Counted from the stretch's first letter, positions 28,415 to 35,533 are shown. The stretch: DNA of 64,000 bases from Sandaracinus amylolyticus (GCF_021631985.1 NZ_CP070225.1:9920001-9984000), one strand, 5' to 3'. The notes: generated by a model from the letters alone, not told the origin. Made by a program: numbers and translations.

Positions 28415-30229
28415 ATGGACGATTCATTCGACACGTTCGTGACCGGAGGCAGTGGGTTCATCGGGCGCTGGCTGCTCCCGGAGCTCACGCGGCGCGGGCG
28501 CCGCGTGGTCGCGCTGGTGCGTCGCGCCCGGGAGCGCGAGGCGGAGCTGCGCGCGTTCGTGAGCGCGCACGGCGGGGACGCGAGCCTCCTGCGCTGCGTG
28601 GAGGGCGATCTGACGCGCGACGGGCTCGGGCTCGACGTCGCGCTCGAGGGCGTGCGCGACGTGTACCACCTCGGCGCGGCGTTCGAGTTCGGGATGGACC
28701 CGGAGCGCGCCCGCGCGGTCAACGTGGACGGCACGCTGCGGGTCGCCCGCTGGGCCGCGGAGCGCGTGCACCTGCGGCGTCTGGTGCACCTCGGTGGGTA
28801 TCGCGCGACGCGCATGCCTTCGTGGCTGCGCGAAGCGCAGATCCCGCTCTCGTCGCACCATCGCGCGCGCCTCTATCGCGAGCACGGCGCGTACGAGGCG
28901 TCGAAGCTCGAGTCGCAGCTCGAGGTCGTCGCGTTCGCGGCGCGGCGTGGGATCCCGCTCACGATCGTCAGCCCCTCGACCGTCATCGGCGACTCGCGCA
29001 CCGGCGAGACCATCCAGGTCACCGGGCTCGGCGAGATGATCGGGCGGATGGTCGCGGGTGAGCTCCCCGCGCTCGCCGGCACCGCGCGCACCAACGTGCC
29101 GGTGGTCGCGGTCGATCACGTCGCGGCGATGCTCGCGACCGCGCCCGAGCGCGCCGCGACGATCGGTCAGGAGCTCTGCGTGCTCGATGCGCGCACGCCT
29201 CCGCTGCCCGAGCTCGTGCGCCGGATCGGCGATCACCTCGGCGTGCCCGCGCCGACGCGCGTGCTCTCTCCTGCGTTGTTGCGCGCGCTGCCGCGCTCGC
29301 TCACCGGCGTCGATCCCGAGACGCTCACCTTCCTCAGCGAAGACGACTACGACACCCGCTCGGCGGAAGAGCACGCGCGCGCGGTCGGGATCGAGATGCC
29401 CGATCTCGACACGACGCTGCGACGATGGGCGACGTACCTGACCACCACGCGCTTCGGCGCATGCGCGCCATCGGCGCCCGCCGAGATCCGCGAGGTCGCG
29501 GGCAGCCGCACGTTCGTCGTCGGGCGCCCGGAGAGCGCGGGCACGCTCTTCCTGCACGGCCTGCCGTGGGACTCCGAGAGCTGGCGCGACGTGGCGATGC
29601 GCACGCCGGGCTCGAGCGCGCGCGTGGATCTGCCGGGCCTCGGTCGATCGTCGCCCGCGCGCGTCGACGACGTCGCGTGGCTCGACGCGCTCCTCGTCGA
29701 TCGAACGAAGCCGATCGTGCTGGTGGGCCACTCGCTCGGTGCCGGGCTCGCGCTGCGGTTCGCGGCGCGATGGCCCCAGCGGGTCTCGCGCCTCGTGCTC
29801 GTCTCGCCCGCGTTCCTGCAGCGGCGCGCGCCGGCGACGCTGCGATGCGCCGCGCTCACCTCGCGCGTGCTGCGATCGATGCGCCTCGAGACCGCGCAGC
29901 GACGTCTCCTCGGCGAGGGCGACGTGCACCCCGCGGTCGCGAGCGCGCACGCGCACCTGCGGCGGCCCGGCGTCGCGTCGCGCATCGCACGCGCGCTCGC
30001 GGGCGCGTCGACCCTCGAGACCCGCGCCGAGCTGCGCCGTCTCGTCGAGACGATCACGGTGCCGGTCACGATCGTGCACGGCGATCAGGACCCCCTCGAG
30101 GTGCACCCCTCGTGCGAGATCGTGACGGTCGCGGGAGCGGGCCACGCGCTCCAGGTCACGCACCCCGAGGCGGTGAGCGCGGTCCTCCGTGACCACGATC
30201 TCGCGCCTGTGGCCTTGCACCTGACGTGA
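28415..30229 (+). CDS. Fusion of extended SDR (epimerase-like) and alpha/beta hydrolase
   Basis: 604 residues from ATG 28415 (ATG 28388 would add nine). Residues 1-340: NAD-binding VTGGSGFIGRWLL, GDLT, YHLGA and a Y-x-x-x-K at AYEASK, followed by PSTVIGDSRTGE. Residues about 365-600: alpha/beta hydrolase with oxyanion HGLPWDSESW, nucleophile Ser in GHSLGAG, and His in GAGHALQV. Fusions of this type occur in some myxobacteria and actinobacteria, with unknown substrate; a reductase that feeds an ester or lactone hydrolase is one possibility. Probably controlled by the divergent LysR gene. Confidence 0.82.
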   Translation: MDDSFDTFVTGGSGFIGRWLLPELTRRGRRVVALVRRAREREAELRAFVSAHGGDASLLRCVEGDLTRDGLGLDVALEGVRDVYHLGAAFEFGMDPERARAVNVDGTLRVARWAAERVHLRRLVHLGGYRATRMPSWLREAQIPLSSHHRARLYREHGAYEASKLESQLEVVAFAARRGIPLTIVSPSTVIGDSRTGETIQVTGLGEMIGRMVAGELPALAGTARTNVPVVAVDHVAAMLATAPERAATIGQELCVLDARTPPLPELVRRIGDHLGVPAPTRVLSPALLRALPRSLTGVDPETLTFLSEDDYDTRSAEEHARAVGIEMPDLDTTLRRWATYLTTTRFGACAPSAPAEIREVAGSRTFVVGRPESAGTLFLHGLPWDSESWRDVAMRTPGSSARVDLPGLGRSSPARVDDVAWLDALLVDRTKPIVLVGHSLGAGLALRFAARWPQRVSRLVLVSPAFLQRRAPATLRCAALTSRVLRSMRLETAQRRLLGEGDVHPAVASAHAHLRRPGVASRIARALAGASTLETRAELRRLVETITVPVTIVHGDQDPLEVHPSCEIVTVAGAGHALQVTHPEAVSAVLRDHDLAPVALHLT

Positions 30230-30265
30230 CGTCAGGACGCAGAGTGTCCGTCGTCGAGGCGAGTG

Positions 30266-31024
30266 ATGGCGGACGACACGAAGAGCTGGAAGGTGGGTGA
30301 CCTCGCGCGCGCGACCGGGATCTCGGTGCGCACGCTGCATTGGTACGAGAAGGTCGGTCTGCTCCGTCCCGCGCGCCGCACGCGCGCAGGGCACCGCGTG
30401 TACGGCGAGCGCGAGCTGCTGCGCATCCAGCAGATCCTCTCGCTGCGCGCGGTCGGCATGTCCCTCGACGAGATCCGCGCGCTCCTCGCGCGTCGCGATG
30501 CTTCGCCCCTCGACGCGATCGAGCGGCACCTCGCGCGCGCGAAGGAGCTCATCGCCGAGCAGCAGCGGCTCGTGGTGCGCCTCGAGCGCGTCGCGCTCGC
30601 GCTGCGCGCGGGATCGAAGGTGTCCGCGGAGGACTTGCTCCGCACCATCGAGGAGACGGTGATGTTCGAGAAGTACTACGACGAAGAGCAGCGGAAGCGC
30701 ATCGAGGAGCGACGCGTCGAGGTCGGCGACGAGCGCATCCGCGAGGTCGAGCAGGAGTGGCCGCGCCTGATCGCGGAAGCGAAGCAGGCGATGGAGGACG
30801 GAGTCGATCCCGCCGACCCGCGCATGCAGTCGATCGCGACGCGCTGGATGGCGCTGGTGCGCGAGTTCACCGGCGGTGATCGGGGCATCCACCAGTCGCT
30901 CGGTCGCATGTGGAAGAGCGAGCCCGCGCTCGCGCAGCGCAGCGGGATCGACGCCGCGCTCTTCGAGCACGTGGGACGCGCGATCCGCATCGCGAACGGC
31001 GGGAAGGAGTGGACTGGCGAGTGA
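30266..31024 (+). CDS. MerR-family regulator with TipAS-like ligand domain
   Basis: 252 residues from ATG 30266 (GTG 30263 is adjacent). The MerR DNA-binding part is KVGDLARATGISVRTLHWYEKVGLL with R-x-x-x-G-x-R-x-Y (RRTRAGHRVYG), then a long dimer helix. The last about 120 residues (FEKYYDEEQRKRIEER...EWPRLIAEAK...WMALVREFTGG) match the TipAS helical fold that binds thiopeptide drugs or other bulky ligands. Likely a drug or metabolite sensor; target genes not obvious. Confidence 0.85.
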   Translation: MADDTKSWKVGDLARATGISVRTLHWYEKVGLLRPARRTRAGHRVYGERELLRIQQILSLRAVGMSLDEIRALLARRDASPLDAIERHLARAKELIAEQQRLVVRLERVALALRAGSKVSAEDLLRTIEETVMFEKYYDEEQRKRIEERRVEVGDERIREVEQEWPRLIAEAKQAMEDGVDPADPRMQSIATRWMALVREFTGGDRGIHQSLGRMWKSEPALAQRSGIDAALFEHVGRAIRIANGGKEWTGE

Positions 31025-31026
31025 TC

Positions 31027-31437
31027 TCAGCCGGGCGTGTTGCGCAGGAAGTCCGCGACCTCGGCGAACCGTCGATCGAGGAAGTCGCGGAGCTCGCCGT
31101 CCACGCCCGTCGCGTCCATCGCGCGCGACATCGAGCGCAGCCACGCATCGCGCATCGCGACGTCGACGGGCGCGCGCGCGTGGCGCATGCGGAGGCGCGG
31201 ATGCCCGTGCGTCGGCGAGTAGGCGCGCGGGCCGCCGAGCCACTCGATCAGGAAGGCAGCGAAGCGATCGCGCGGGCCGCGCGCGACGCGCCCTTCGGCG
31301 TCGAGCTCGTGCAGGCGCGCGAGCGCGGGCTCGTCACGATCCATCGCGTCGTAGAAGGCCTCGGCGAGCGCGCGGACGCGCGCTTCGCCACCGAGCCGAT
31401 CGAACGGCGTGTCGCTCTCGGAGGGGACCCAGGTCAC
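31027..31437 (-). CDS. Truncated haemoglobin, group 2 (trHbO-like)
   Basis: 136 residues. 2-on-2 globin features: FDRLGGEARVRALAEAFYDAMD at the A/B helices, FLIEWLGGPRAYSPTHGHPRLRMRH with the proximal His of helix F, and a Trp at G8 in RDAWLRSM, which is diagnostic for group 2. Group 2 globins bind O2 and react with NO or peroxide. It ends two bases past the MerR stop (convergent). Confidence 0.85.
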   Translation of the reverse strand: MTWVPSESDTPFDRLGGEARVRALAEAFYDAMDRDEPALARLHELDAEGRVARGPRDRFAAFLIEWLGGPRAYSPTHGHPRLRMRHARAPVDVAMRDAWLRSMSRAMDATGVDGELRDFLDRRFAEVADFLRNTPG

Positions 31438-31545
31438 GGGGCCAACGTACCCCCCGACGCGCGGCGCGCACGTGCCCTCGCGATGTTCGGATTGAGTGCG
31501 TCAGCTCGACGAACAGAAAAAGATCGAGCGCCAAAACTTTTTCGT

Positions 31546-31574
31546 TTGACACTCGTCGAAGGCCCACGTACAAC
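31546..31574 (+). promoter_or_regulatory. Strong sigma-70-type promoter
   Basis: A perfect TTGACA (31546-31551), a 17-base spacer and TACAAC (31569-31574, four of six matches to TATAAT). The region just upstream (31515-31545) is AT-rich, with AAAA and TTTTT runs, which could be an UP-like element. Transcription would start near 31581, only about four bases before the ATG of the next gene, so the message may be leaderless. Confidence 0.65.
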
Positions 31575-31584
31575 CGACCGCATC

Positions 31585-31935
31585 ATGGTGAGGCACCGGA
31601 ACATCTCGCGCTCGAGCGCGCGCTTGCAGGGAAGCCTGCAAGGCGTGTCGTTCGCCCGCGGGCTCGTGCAGATGCACGAGGTCCACGGTGTCGGCTCGAT
31701 CGAACGCATCTCGATCGAAGGCGTCGAGAGCTGGCGTGCGGTGCACGGCGGTGCGACCCCGGCCGGTCTCTCCACGGGCGTCTCCTTCCCGTGCCCGAGC
31801 GATTCGCTCGGCACGATCCTGCCGAGCGGCGTCGATCGCGCGGCGGGATACCCGCAGAACGGGCTCGGCGGCGCGAAGCCTGCCCCGCTCTTCCTGCGCG
31901 CCTCGGGCCTGCGTTGCCTGGAGGCCCACACCTAG
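31585..31935 (+). CDS. Hypothetical protein, 116 residues, possibly from a leaderless message
   Basis: ATG 31585 opens a frame with strong GC3 bias to the stop at 31935. The protein is basic at the start (MVRHRNISRSSARLQGS) and rich in Gly, Ser and Ile-Glu patterns (GSIERISIEGVESW). No family recognised. It sits between a strong promoter and a hairpin terminator, so it is its own transcription unit. An RNA function for the transcript cannot be excluded. It lies just upstream of the tRNA-like array on the same strand. Confidence 0.5.
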   Translation: MVRHRNISRSSARLQGSLQGVSFARGLVQMHEVHGVGSIERISIEGVESWRAVHGGATPAGLSTGVSFPCPSDSLGTILPSGVDRAAGYPQNGLGGAKPAPLFLRASGLRCLEAHT

Positions 31936-31966
31936 GCGTTTCTTCTCGCGCACTCCGTGTGCCCGC

Positions 31967-31998
31967 GAAGGCCGCCTGGGATCTCCCCGGCGGCCTTC
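31967..31998 (+). terminator. Hairpin terminator
   Basis: Ten-base perfect arms (GAAGGCCGCC / GGCGGCCTTC) around a 12-base loop that can itself pair (GGGA/TCCC). It is followed by GTCGTTCC rather than a U-run. It closes the short unit that starts at 31546. Confidence 0.65.
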
Positions 31999-32242
31999 GT
32001 CGTTCCGTCGCGCGCTGCGACCGCCACCGGGATCGTTCTCGTTCCGCCTCTCGTCGTGCCCTCGGTGCGACGTGAGCCCTTCGGAGATCCCCGTGCGCTT
32101 GCGTTCTCTCGCACCCCGGCCGCGCCCGCGCGCCCTGCCAGCTCGCCCGTTCGACCCGCGCCCCGGCGCGACGATGCGGCGCTGGCTCCGCGCCGCGCGC
32201 CTCCGTGGTTCGAAGAACAATCGTCGAATCGACGTATGAATC

Positions 32243-32260
32243 ATCGCGTTCAAACGCGAT
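32243..32260. promoter_or_regulatory. Perfect dyad in an AT-rich patch, candidate operator
   Basis: ATCGCGTT-CA-AACGCGAT is a perfect inverted repeat within the least GC-rich part of the region (32213-32290). It lies 80-100 bases upstream of the first promoter-like element of the tRNA-like array. The 240 bases between 31999 and 32240 show no gene or RNA fold that I can support. Confidence 0.45.
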
Positions 32261-32342
32261 AGTTTCCGAATTCAAACGTCATTCATGGATCGACGCGTGG
32301 CTCCCGCGCGTCGAGACGCACCGGTCCGTCCGGTGCGGTTCG

Positions 32343-32398
32343 TTGACAACCGAAGACGAAGCCGTAGGCGCCGAGCAGACCACCATCCGCTCGGCGCC
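32343..32398 (+). promoter_or_regulatory. Promoter-like element and leader hairpin of the tRNA-like array
   Basis: TTGACA (32343-32348) is a perfect -35 box; the -10 is poor (TAGGCG, 16 bases on). Just behind it is a perfect hairpin with ten-base arms, GGCGCCGAGC (32367-32376) and GCTCGGCGCC (32389-32398). It ends eight bases before the first tRNA-like gene. The hairpin may protect the 5' end or be a processing signal. Confidence 0.45.
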
Positions 32399-32406
32399 AT
32401 CGAAGT

Positions 32407-32477
32407 GCCCTGGCAGCTCGAAGGTCGAGCGTCCGCGTGAAGAGCGGAAGGTGGAGGTTCGATCCCTCCCTGGGGCA
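32407..32477 (+). tRNA. tRNA-like sequence, Phe anticodon GAA (array member 1)
   Basis: A 71-nt cloverleaf: 7-bp acceptor (GCCCTGG/CTGGGGC, two wobbles), D stem GCTC/GAGC, perfect anticodon stem TCCGC/GCGGA with loop GTGAAGA (U33 present, anticodon GAA), T arm GGAGG-TTCGATC-CCTCC, discriminator A. It departs from canonical tRNA: position 8 is C, the D loop is only seven bases with G at 14, and no CCA is encoded. I judge it a tRNA mimic or degenerate tRNA rather than the housekeeping tRNA-Phe. Confidence 0.65.
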
Positions 32478-32520
32478 TCGCGCGATGCGATCGACGCATC
32501 GCGTACGGCGACACGCGCGT

Positions 32521-32655
32521 GGGCCGGATGCAGCCGGGTCTCCCACACTCCGGCGATCCCTCGCCGGCCTTCACGCGAGTCGCCACGGACTGACGGGGCC
32601 GGATGCCGCCGGGCTACGCACCCTCTGGCGAATCCTCGCCGGCCCTCTTTCGTGT
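32521..32655 (+). repeat. Two GC-rich direct repeats spaced 75 bases apart
   Basis: Units start at 32521 and 32596 and share GGGCCGGATGC-x-GCCGGG, then CGGCGA/TGGCGA ... TCGCCGGCC. Each unit can fold on itself (CCGG-loop-CCGG and GGCGA-loop-TCGCC). The spacing is tRNA-sized and they lie between array members 1 and 2, but neither has a T arm, so I do not call them tRNA-like. A separate hairpin, CGCGATGCG-ATCGA-CGCATCGCG, is at 32481-32503. Confidence 0.6.
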
Positions 32656-32658
32656 TCT

Positions 32659-32732
32659 GCTCTCGAGGCCCGAATGGAGCGGGCGCCGGGCTGCGAAGCC
32701 GGAGGTTGGAGGTTCGAGTCCTCCCGAGAGCG
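32659..32732 (+). tRNA. tRNA-like sequence, Arg anticodon GCG (array member 2)
   Basis: A 74-nt cloverleaf: perfect acceptor GCTCTCG/CGAGAGC, D stem GCCC/GGGC with GG in a nine-base loop, anticodon stem CCGGG/GCCGG with a G-G mismatch at the loop end, loop CTGCGAA (anticodon GCG), T arm GGAGG-TTCGAGT-CCTCC. Position 8 is A instead of U; no CCA encoded. A 7-bp hairpin (GCTCGTC/GACGAGC, 32739-32765) follows before member 3. Confidence 0.65.
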
Positions 32733-32768
32733 TTTCGCGCTCGTCACCACGTTGCCAGGACGAGCTCG

Positions 32769-32855
32769 GCCCGGATGGTGGAAACAGCAGACACACCGGT
32801 GTGAGGCGCCGGGGCCCGATCGAGGGCGATGCAGGTGCGAGTCCTGCTCCGGGCA
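32769..32855 (+). tRNA. tRNA-like sequence, Leu anticodon GAG, class II (array member 3)
   Basis: An 87-nt cloverleaf with a long variable arm, as for tRNA-Leu. Acceptor GCCCGGA/TCCGGGC is perfect, U8 is present, anticodon stem CCGGT/GCCGG with loop GTGAGGC (anticodon GAG), variable stem GCCC/GGGC, T arm GCAGG-TGCGAGT-CCTGC, discriminator A as in tRNA-Leu. T-loop position 55 is G rather than U; no CCA encoded. Hairpin CCCTCC-TGCTA-GGAGGG (32857-32873) follows. Confidence 0.7.
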
Positions 32856-32902
32856 TCCCTCCTGCTAGGAGGGTGAAATCAGACACAATCCAGAGAAGAC
32901 AT

Positions 32903-32976
32903 GCGGACGTAGCCCAAACGGCAGAGGCAGCGGGTTCAGGTATCGCCGAGTGCAAGTTCGAGTCTTGCCGTCCGCA
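32903..32976 (+). tRNA. tRNA-like sequence, anticodon CAG, class I fold (array member 4)
   Basis: A 74-nt cloverleaf: perfect acceptor GCGGACG/CGTCCGC, U8 and A9 present, short D stem GCC/GGC, anticodon stem GCGGG/ATCGC (one mismatch, one wobble) with loop TTCAGGT (anticodon CAG, Leu), T arm GCAAG-TTCGAGT-CTTGC, discriminator A. A Leu anticodon without the long variable arm is unusual. It ends 20 bases before the HNH start codon. Confidence 0.65.
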
Positions 32977-32996
32977 ACATCCCCCGAGGTGTTCCC

Positions 32997-33527
32997 ATGC
33001 AGACGCTCGTCTTGACGCACACATACCAACCGCATCGCGTCGTCTCCTGGCAGAAGGCGATCACGATGCTCTTCGACGGCAAGGTCGAGGTGCTCTCGGA
33101 GTACGACGAGGACATCCGCTCGGTGAGCATCACCGTGAAGATGCCCGCGGTCGTGCGCCTCGTGCGTCACGTCCGCCACGCGAAGCGCGGTGTGAAGTTC
33201 AGCCGCGCGAACGTGCTCGCGCGCGACGGATTCGCCTGCCAGTACTGTGGCCGGAATGCCCCGCCGCGTGAGCTGACGTTCGACCACGTCGTGCCGCGCT
33301 CGCAGGGCGGCCGCACGAGCTGGGAGAACATCGTCACCGCGTGCGCGCGCTGCAACACGCGCAAGGGTGGTCGCACGCCCGAGCAGGCGGGCATGGCGCT
33401 CCGTCATCCGCCGGTGCGTCCGAAGGAGCTCCCCATGCTGTTCGTGCGTCTCGACTTCGGTCGTGGCGTGCCCGAGGCGTGGAAGAGCTGGATGTGGTGG
33501 CAGTCGGAGCTGAGCGAGAGCGCATGA
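32997..33527 (+). CDS. HNH endonuclease
   Basis: 176 residues from ATG 32997; GAGG lies nine bases upstream. The HNH zinc-finger core is intact: C81-x2-C84 (CQYCG), DHVVPRS at 96-102, N111 (WENIV) and C116-x2-C119-N (CARCN). The N-terminal VLTHTYQPHRVVSWQKAI...KVEVLSEYDEDIRS matches a widespread chromosomal HNH family of about 170 residues whose role is unknown. Here it is embedded between tRNA-like sequences in the same orientation, with a terminator at its end, so a role with the array RNAs or the TROVE protein is possible but unproven. Confidence 0.9.
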   Translation: MQTLVLTHTYQPHRVVSWQKAITMLFDGKVEVLSEYDEDIRSVSITVKMPAVVRLVRHVRHAKRGVKFSRANVLARDGFACQYCGRNAPPRELTFDHVVPRSQGGRTSWENIVTACARCNTRKGGRTPEQAGMALRHPPVRPKELPMLFVRLDFGRGVPEAWKSWMWWQSELSESA

Positions 33528-33572
33528 TCGAGCGCTCGAGCGACTGACCACCTCGAAATCCGATCGTGATGG

Positions 33573-33602
33573 GGCCCGCGTCGATGCCAATCGGCGCGGG
33601 CC
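33573..33602 (+). terminator. Hairpin terminator after HNH gene
   Basis: Eight-base perfect arms (GGCCCGCG / CGCGGGCC) around a 14-base loop, followed by TTCGTC. It ends eight bases before array member 5, so it may equally be an RNA processing signal. Confidence 0.6.
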
Positions 33603-33609
33603 TTCGTCT

Positions 33610-33681
33610 GCCGTGTGAACGCATCCGGGATGCGACTCCGCTGTCGACGGAGTGAGCAGGGTTCGACTCCCTCACATGGCG
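33610..33681 (+). tRNA. tRNA-like sequence, Asp anticodon GTC (array member 5)
   Basis: 72 nt: acceptor GCCGTGT/ACATGGC (one wobble), a compressed D arm GCAT-CCGGG-ATGC, perfect anticodon stem CTCCG/CGGAG with loop CTGTCGA (anticodon GTC), T arm CAGGG-TTCGACT-CCCTC with one mismatch, discriminator G as in real tRNA-Asp. U8 is missing and the D loop has only five bases. No CCA encoded. Confidence 0.62.
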
Positions 33682-33694
33682 CTGATCCACGAAC

Positions 33695-33763
33695 GAGTCG
33701 GGGCGACCGTGTTCGCTCGTAGTCCCCCACTGCCGAGCTCCTCTCGGTCGATCTCCCCGACTC
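33695..33763 (+). ncRNA. Long bulged stem, candidate Y-RNA-like element
   Basis: Nine-base arms GAGTCGGGG (33695-33703) and CCCCGACTC (33755-33763) pair perfectly and are extended by CGACCG (33704-33709) with CGGTCG (33745-33750), leaving a four-base bulge on the 3' side. A long terminal stem with an asymmetric bulge is the general shape of Ro-binding Y RNA stems. It lies 120 bases upstream of the TROVE gene. I do not see the exact Ro-binding consensus, so this is shape evidence only. Confidence 0.4.
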
Positions 33764-33767
33764 ACCT

Positions 33768-33836
33768 ACGTCACAGGCTGCAGAGCCGAAGGGCCTCCAA
33801 AACCCGGTGGACCTGGTGCAACTCCAGGGTGGCGTG
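33768..33836 (+). tRNA. tRNA-like sequence, Trp anticodon CCA (array member 6)
   Basis: 69 nt: acceptor ACGTCAC/GTGGCGT (one wobble), short D arm GGCT-GCAG-AGCC, anticodon loop CTCCAAA (anticodon CCA, as in real tRNA-Trp) on a weak stem where only the three central pairs form, T arm CCTGG-TGCAACT-CCAGG, discriminator G. U8 is absent and the D loop is four bases. A hairpin CGCGCGA-ATCA-TCGCGCG (33842-33859) separates it from the TROVE ribosome-binding site. Confidence 0.58.
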
Positions 33837-33885
33837 TCACGCGCGCGAATCATCGCGCGAGGAGAAGAAGGTGAGGTGATGAGCC

Positions 33886-35457
33886 ATGGTCAACACGACG
33901 CTCTTCCGCACGTACTCGGGCGCGCGCCTTCCGGGCACCGACACGATCAACGAGGCCGGTGGCAACGCGTACTCGTTCTCCGCGGAGCACGCGCTCGCGC
34001 AGCTCGCGGTGACCGGGTGCCTGGGTGCGACGTACTACGCGACCGACGAGAATCAGCTCGAGCAGACACTCGCGCTCGCGACGAAGGTCGATCCCGTCTT
34101 CCTCGCGAAGACCGCGCTCTACGCGCGCCGCGAGGCGCACATGAAGGACATGCCCGCGCTCCTCGTCGCGGTGCTCTCGATGCGCGATCCGACGCTCTTC
34201 GCGAAGGTCTTCCCGCGTGTCGTCGACAACGCGCGCATGATCCGCACCTTCGTGCAGATCGTCCGCTCGGGCCGCATCGGCCGCAAATCGCTGGGCACGC
34301 GTCCCAAACGCGCGGTGCGTGGCTGGCTCGACGCGCAGGACGACGACGAGCTCTTCCGCGCGTCGATCGGTGAGCGCCCATCGCTCGCCGACGTCGTGAA
34401 GATGGTGCACCCCAAGCCGCTCACGGCGACGCGTCGCGCGCTCTACGCGTACTTGATCGGTCGCGCGTACGAGGCGAAGGACCTGCCTCCGCTCGTGCGC
34501 TCGTTCGAGCAGTACAAGACCGACGCGACGGGCGAGGTGCCCGACGTGCCCTACCAGCTGCTCACGTCGCTCCCGCTCGGCACCGCCGAGTGGGTGGAGA
34601 TCGCGAAGCACGCGGGATGGCAGGTGACGCGCATGAACCTCGCGACGTTCGCGCGTCACGGGGTGTTCGGCGTGCCCGGGATGCCCGAGCTCATCGCGGA
34701 GCGCTTGCGTGATCGCGAGGCGATCGCGAAGGCGCGTGTGTTCCCGTATCAGCTCCTGATCGCGTACGTCGCGACGCGCGGCTCGGATCTGCCGCGCGTG
34801 GTGGTCGACGCGCTGCACGACGCGCTCGAGATGGCGATCGCGAACGTGCCGCGCTTCGAGGGGCGCGTCTGGGTGCTCCCCGACGTGTCGGGCTCCATGC
34901 AGTCGCCGGTGACCGGCGATCGCGGCGAGGGCCAGACCACCGCGGTGCGTTGCGTCGACGTGGCGGCGTTGATCGCCGCGTCGTTCCTCCGCACTGCGAC
35001 GCACGCGCGCGTGCTCCCGTTCGACGATCGCCTGCGCGACGTCGTGCTCGAGCCGCGCGACACCGTGCTGACCAACGCGACGAAGCTCGCGGCGGTCGGC
35101 GGCGGCGGCACCTCGGTGTCGCTGCCTCTCGCGCATCTCGACGAGAAGCGCGAGCACGCGGATCTCGTGGTGTACGTCTCCGACAACCAGTCCTGGGTCG
35201 ATGCGTCCGCGCGCGGCCAGGCGTCGGCGACGATGACCGAGTGGGCGAAGCTCAAGGCGCGCTGCCCGCGCGCCAAGCTCGTCTGCATCGATCTCCAGCC
35301 CTACGCGCACACGCAGGCGCCCGATCGCGACGACGTGCTCAACGTCGGAGGTTTCTCCGACCGCGTGTTCGACGTGATCGCCGCCTTCGCGCAGGCGCGG
35401 GGCGAGGGGGCAGGCTGGGTCGACGTGATCCAGCGCCTGGAGATCGAGACCGCGTGA
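33886..35457 (+). CDS. rsr: TROVE-domain RNA-binding protein (Ro60/Rsr orthologue)
   Basis: 523 residues from ATG 33886, preceded by GGTGAGGTG. The N-terminal two thirds form the TROVE HEAT-repeat ring: NEAGGNAYSFSAEHALAQLAVTG, then YYATDENQLEQTLALATKVDPVFLAKTALYARREAHMKDMP, typical of Ro proteins. The C-terminal part is a VWA domain with MIDAS DVSGS at residues 333-337, GGGTSVSLPL and YVSDNQSW. Ro60 rings bind Y RNAs on the outside and 3' ends of misfolded RNAs in the central hole; in Deinococcus and Salmonella the Y RNAs are encoded nearby and regulate access to exonucleases. Here tRNA-like sequences flank the gene on both sides. Confidence 0.92.
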   Translation: MVNTTLFRTYSGARLPGTDTINEAGGNAYSFSAEHALAQLAVTGCLGATYYATDENQLEQTLALATKVDPVFLAKTALYARREAHMKDMPALLVAVLSMRDPTLFAKVFPRVVDNARMIRTFVQIVRSGRIGRKSLGTRPKRAVRGWLDAQDDDELFRASIGERPSLADVVKMVHPKPLTATRRALYAYLIGRAYEAKDLPPLVRSFEQYKTDATGEVPDVPYQLLTSLPLGTAEWVEIAKHAGWQVTRMNLATFARHGVFGVPGMPELIAERLRDREAIAKARVFPYQLLIAYVATRGSDLPRVVVDALHDALEMAIANVPRFEGRVWVLPDVSGSMQSPVTGDRGEGQTTAVRCVDVAALIAASFLRTATHARVLPFDDRLRDVVLEPRDTVLTNATKLAAVGGGGTSVSLPLAHLDEKREHADLVVYVSDNQSWVDASARGQASATMTEWAKLKARCPRAKLVCIDLQPYAHTQAPDRDDVLNVGGFSDRVFDVIAAFAQARGEGAGWVDVIQRLEIETA

Positions 35458-35467
35458 GCGAGGGAAG

Positions 35468-35514
35468 AGCTGCCCCGCCTGGGCCTCCGAGAGACGGAGA
35501 AGGGCGGGGCAGCT
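35468..35514 (+). terminator. Branched hairpin after TROVE gene
   Basis: Twelve-base perfect outer arms (AGCTGCCCCGCC / GGCGGGGCAGCT) enclose a second hairpin CTCCG-AGAGA-CGGAG. It is followed by TCGCG, without a U-run. Either a terminator or a protective 3' structure for the TROVE message. Confidence 0.65.
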
Positions 35515-35533
35515 TCGCGCCCCAATCGATTCC

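Noticed and set aside
32521-32655. Repeats considered as two more tRNA genes
   Set aside because: The spacing is tRNA-like, but no T arm with TTCGA and no U33 anticodon arm can be drawn. They are kept as repeats.
32614-33024. Minus-strand reading frame of about 136 codons across the tRNA-like array, with peptides such as GGLEPPTSGFA and RQDSNLH
   Set aside because: These peptides are the usual spurious translations of the antisense strand of tRNA T arms (GGTTCGAGTCC). They support the tRNA-like calls and are not a gene.
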